Below, in pieces: positions 5,295-6,728 of a stretch of DNA of 6,728 nt. Both the position numbers and the translations under genes were made by a program. The stretch lies in assembly GCA_020438525.1 (NCBI GenBank), contig JAGQUL010000041.1:527-7254 (forward strand), given 5' to 3'. The notes under the pieces were generated by a model. The model was given only the letters and a program-made list of their open reading frames with translations. It was not told the DNA's origin and made no database searches. This DNA comes from Thermoleophilia bacterium. Lineage in GTDB: Bacteria > Actinomycetota > Thermoleophilia > Gaiellales > SKUG01. The stretch's first letter is position 1. Each line of letters starts with the position of its first letter.

Positions 5295-6158
5295 ATGAGT
5301 GCAACGATCACCGCAGCACAGGTCAAGCAGCTGCGTGACGCCACGCAGGCCGGCATGATGGACGCGAAGAAGGCGCTGGTCGAGACCGGCGGCGACTTCG
5401 ACGCCGCCGTGACGCTCCTGCGCGAGAAGGGTATCGCCAAGGCCGGCAAGCTTGGCGACCGCGAGACCACCGAAGGCCGCGTCGCCCTGGCCAAGGCCGT
5501 CGACGAGACCGACGAGGCAGCCGCGCTCGTGCTCGTCGGCTGCAACACCGACTTCGTCGCCAAGAACGACGACTTCGGCGCGTTCGTGCAGAAGGTCGCC
5601 GACCACGCGCTTCGCCACAAGTCCACTGACGTCGAGCACCTGCTCGCGCAGGAGTGGGCCGACGGCGGCACCGTCGAGCAGGCGCGCATGGAGGCGTCGA
5701 GCTCGACCGGCGAGAACGTCGAGATCGCCAAGGTCGCGCGGTTCGACGCGACCGGCAGCGGCGTGCTCGGCACGTACCTGCACGGCACCGGCATCGGCGT
5801 GATCGTCGACGTCGAGGGTCCGGCCACCGACGAGGTGATGACCTTCGCCAACGACGTCGCGATGCACACCGCCGCTGCAGCCCCGCGCTACCTGACCCGC
5901 GACGAGGTGCCGCAGGCCGAGGTCGACGCCGAGCGCGACATCTTCGTCAAGCAGATGGAGGGCGACGGCAAGCCGGAGGAGATCCGCGAGAAGATCGCCA
6001 CCGGCAAGCTGAACAAGTGGTACTCGGAGATCGTGCTGCTCGAGCAGAACTGGATCTTCGCCAAGGACCGCGTGGGCAAGGACCTCACCATCGGCGACTA
6101 CGCCAAGCAGGTCGGCGCCACGGTGCGTGGCTACGCCCGCTTCGCCGTCAAGGGCTGA
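5295..6158 (+). CDS. tsf: Translation elongation factor Ts
   Basis: The 287-residue product is EF-Ts, the nucleotide-exchange factor that releases GDP from EF-Tu. The N-terminal UBA-like domain carries the first family signature, [16 protein letters not shown] (13-28), followed by [15 protein letters not shown] (32-46). The core starts with TDFVAKND (85-92); Asp86 and Phe87 correspond to the residues that disturb the Mg2+ site of EF-Tu. Later landmarks are [13 protein letters not shown] (163-175), [14 protein letters not shown] (187-200), [14 protein letters not shown] (241-254) and a C-terminal GDYAK segment (267-271). Length is typical (E. coli about 283). The stretch just before TDFV reads LVGCN, where most EF-Ts have a Glu-hydrophobic-Asn pattern. 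The ATG has AAGGA (5281-5285) 9 nt upstream. It follows rpsB by 37 nt with no terminator between, so the two are probably one transcript, ending at the hairpin after tsf. Confidence 0.97.
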   Translation: MSATITAAQVKQLRDATQAGMMDAKKALVETGGDFDAAVTLLREKGIAKAGKLGDRETTEGRVALAKAVDETDEAAALVLVGCNTDFVAKNDDFGAFVQKVADHALRHKSTDVEHLLAQEWADGGTVEQARMEASSSTGENVEIAKVARFDATGSGVLGTYLHGTGIGVIVDVEGPATDEVMTFANDVAMHTAAAAPRYLTRDEVPQAEVDAERDIFVKQMEGDGKPEEIREKIATGKLNKWYSEIVLLEQNWIFAKDRVGKDLTIGDYAKQVGATVRGYARFAVKG

Positions 6159-6181
6159 CGCCCGCACGACATGCGATTCCC

Positions 6182-6216
6182 CGAGGCCCCGGCGCACCTG
6201 CTGCGTCGGGGCCTCG
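6182..6216 (+). terminator. Hairpin terminator after tsf
   Basis: CGAGGCCCC (6182-6190) pairs perfectly with GGGGCCTCG (6208-6216). The stem continues inward through six more pairs, one of them G-U, to a CCTGC loop, giving 15 pairs in all. It begins 23 nt after the tsf stop. There is no T-tract, which is common for hairpin terminators in high-GC genomes. It separates rpsB-tsf from pyrH. Confidence 0.7.
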
Positions 6217-6275
6217 CCTATGCGTCGCCAGCTATCGGTGCTGCCTCGTGACGGGTCCGCGCTGCGGCGATCCGG

Positions 6276-6281
6276 TAGGCT
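6276..6281 (+). promoter_or_regulatory. Candidate -10 box for a leaderless pyrH transcript
   Basis: TAGGCT matches the TANNNT pattern and ends 7 nt before the GTG at 6289, so transcription would begin at or next to the start codon. No proper Shine-Dalgarno site is present; the AGG inside the box is the only purine run. No -35 hexamer is recognisable at 16-18 bp. Leaderless messages with this geometry are common in actinobacteria. Confidence 0.45.
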
Positions 6282-6288
6282 CGCGCCC

Positions 6289-6728
6289 GTGACCGAGACG
6301 ACGAATCCCAACGGCCTGCGCCGCGTGCTGCTCAAGCTGAGCGGCGAGGCGCTCATGGGCGGCCAGAACGCAGGCGTCGACATGGCGCAGGTGCGTCGCG
6401 TCGCCGAACAGATCGCGCAGCTTCGCGCCAGCGACACCGAGGTCGCGGTGGTGGTCGGCGGCGGCAACTTCCTGCGCGGCGCGACCCAGGCCGAGCTCGG
6501 CATGGACCGTGCGACCGGCGACTACATGGGCATGCTCGCCACGATCCTCAACGCGCTGCCGCTGCAGGACGGGCTCGAGCAGGCAGGCGTCCCCACGCGC
6601 GTCATGAGCGCGCTCCCCGTCCACGAGGTGGCAGAGCCGTACGTGCGCGCCAAGGCGCTGCACCACCTGGAGAAGGGGCGTGTGATCGTCTTTGCCGGCG
6701 GCACCGGCAACCCGTTCTTCACGACCGA
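6289..6728 (+). CDS. pyrH: UMP kinase, N-terminal part (cut by window end)
   Basis: The first 146 codons are present, about 60% of a protein that is usually near 240 residues. It belongs to the amino-acid-kinase fold UMP kinases, which phosphorylate UMP to UDP with ATP and are typically allosteric hexamers. Visible motifs are the phosphate-binding KLSGEAL (16-22), [11 protein letters not shown] (54-64), [14 protein letters not shown] (72-85) with the UMP-contacting Asp78, and [12 protein letters not shown] (135-146) at the window edge. The GTG at 6289 is chosen because the homology begins shortly after it and no in-frame ATG/GTG/TTG codon was found just upstream. The gene sits in the common order rpsB-tsf-pyrH, with frr expected next, but a hairpin and a separate -10 box suggest independent transcription. 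Confidence 0.95.
   Translation, partial: MTETTNPNGLRRVLLKLSGEALMGGQNAGVDMAQVRRVAEQIAQLRASDTEVAVVVGGGNFLRGATQAELGMDRATGDYMGMLATILNALPLQDGLEQAGVPTRVMSALPVHEVAEPYVRAKALHHLEKGRVIVFAGGTGNPFFTT

Noticed and set aside
4340..5869. Minus-strand open frame of 509 codons opposite rpsB and tsf
   Set aside because: Mirror frame of two highly conserved translation genes; no motifs of its own.
5184..6503. Minus-strand open frame of 439 codons opposite tsf and pyrH
   Set aside because: Crosses the terminator hairpin and the pyrH start, is rich in Val/Leu/Asp/His shadow composition, and matches no family.

Overview
The window is high-GC DNA with densely packed genes, GTG as well as ATG starts, strong Shine-Dalgarno sites in front of some genes and one likely leaderless start. 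This points to a high-GC actinomycete-type bacterium. Some protein features would fit a deep lineage such as Thermoleophilia, but the genus cannot be read from the sequence. There are no mobile elements, tRNA or rRNA genes, or CRISPR arrays.

Left block (1-2948, + strand): a catabolic operon. It holds the last 63 codons of a CoA-acylating methylmalonate/malonate-semialdehyde dehydrogenase (mmsA type), then preT and preA, the two subunits of NAD(P)H-dependent dihydropyrimidine dehydrogenase. The three genes are separated by 11 and 1 nt. PreT and PreA catalyse the first step of reductive uracil/thymine breakdown. MmsA acts at the far end, on the semialdehydes that this pathway releases. The operon therefore probably continues upstream of the window with the hydrolase and transaminase genes.

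Middle (2953-4200, - strand): one gene convergent to preA, with only 4 nt between the two stop codons. It encodes a soluble GGDEF diguanylate cyclase with intact active and inhibitory sites, a helical N-terminal domain resembling the RsbR/RsbRD N-terminal family, and an acidic Pro/Glu/Val-rich tail. Its start faces the ribosomal-protein operon across a 298-bp divergent control region. That region holds a clear -10 box for rpsB, clustered CAGGT half-sites with a dyad, an 11-bp direct repeat, and a long leader hairpin.

Right block (4499-6728, + strand): the conserved bacterial series rpsB (ribosomal protein S2), tsf (EF-Ts), then pyrH (UMP kinase, cut by the window end). rpsB and tsf are probably co-transcribed. 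A 15-bp hairpin after tsf probably ends that unit. pyrH then appears to have its own promoter, with a -10 box placed so that the message would begin at or next to its GTG start.

Most of the window is ordinary, well-conserved biology. The parts most worth a second look are the rpsB leader and divergent control region, the domain make-up of the GGDEF protein, and the leaderless-type pyrH start.
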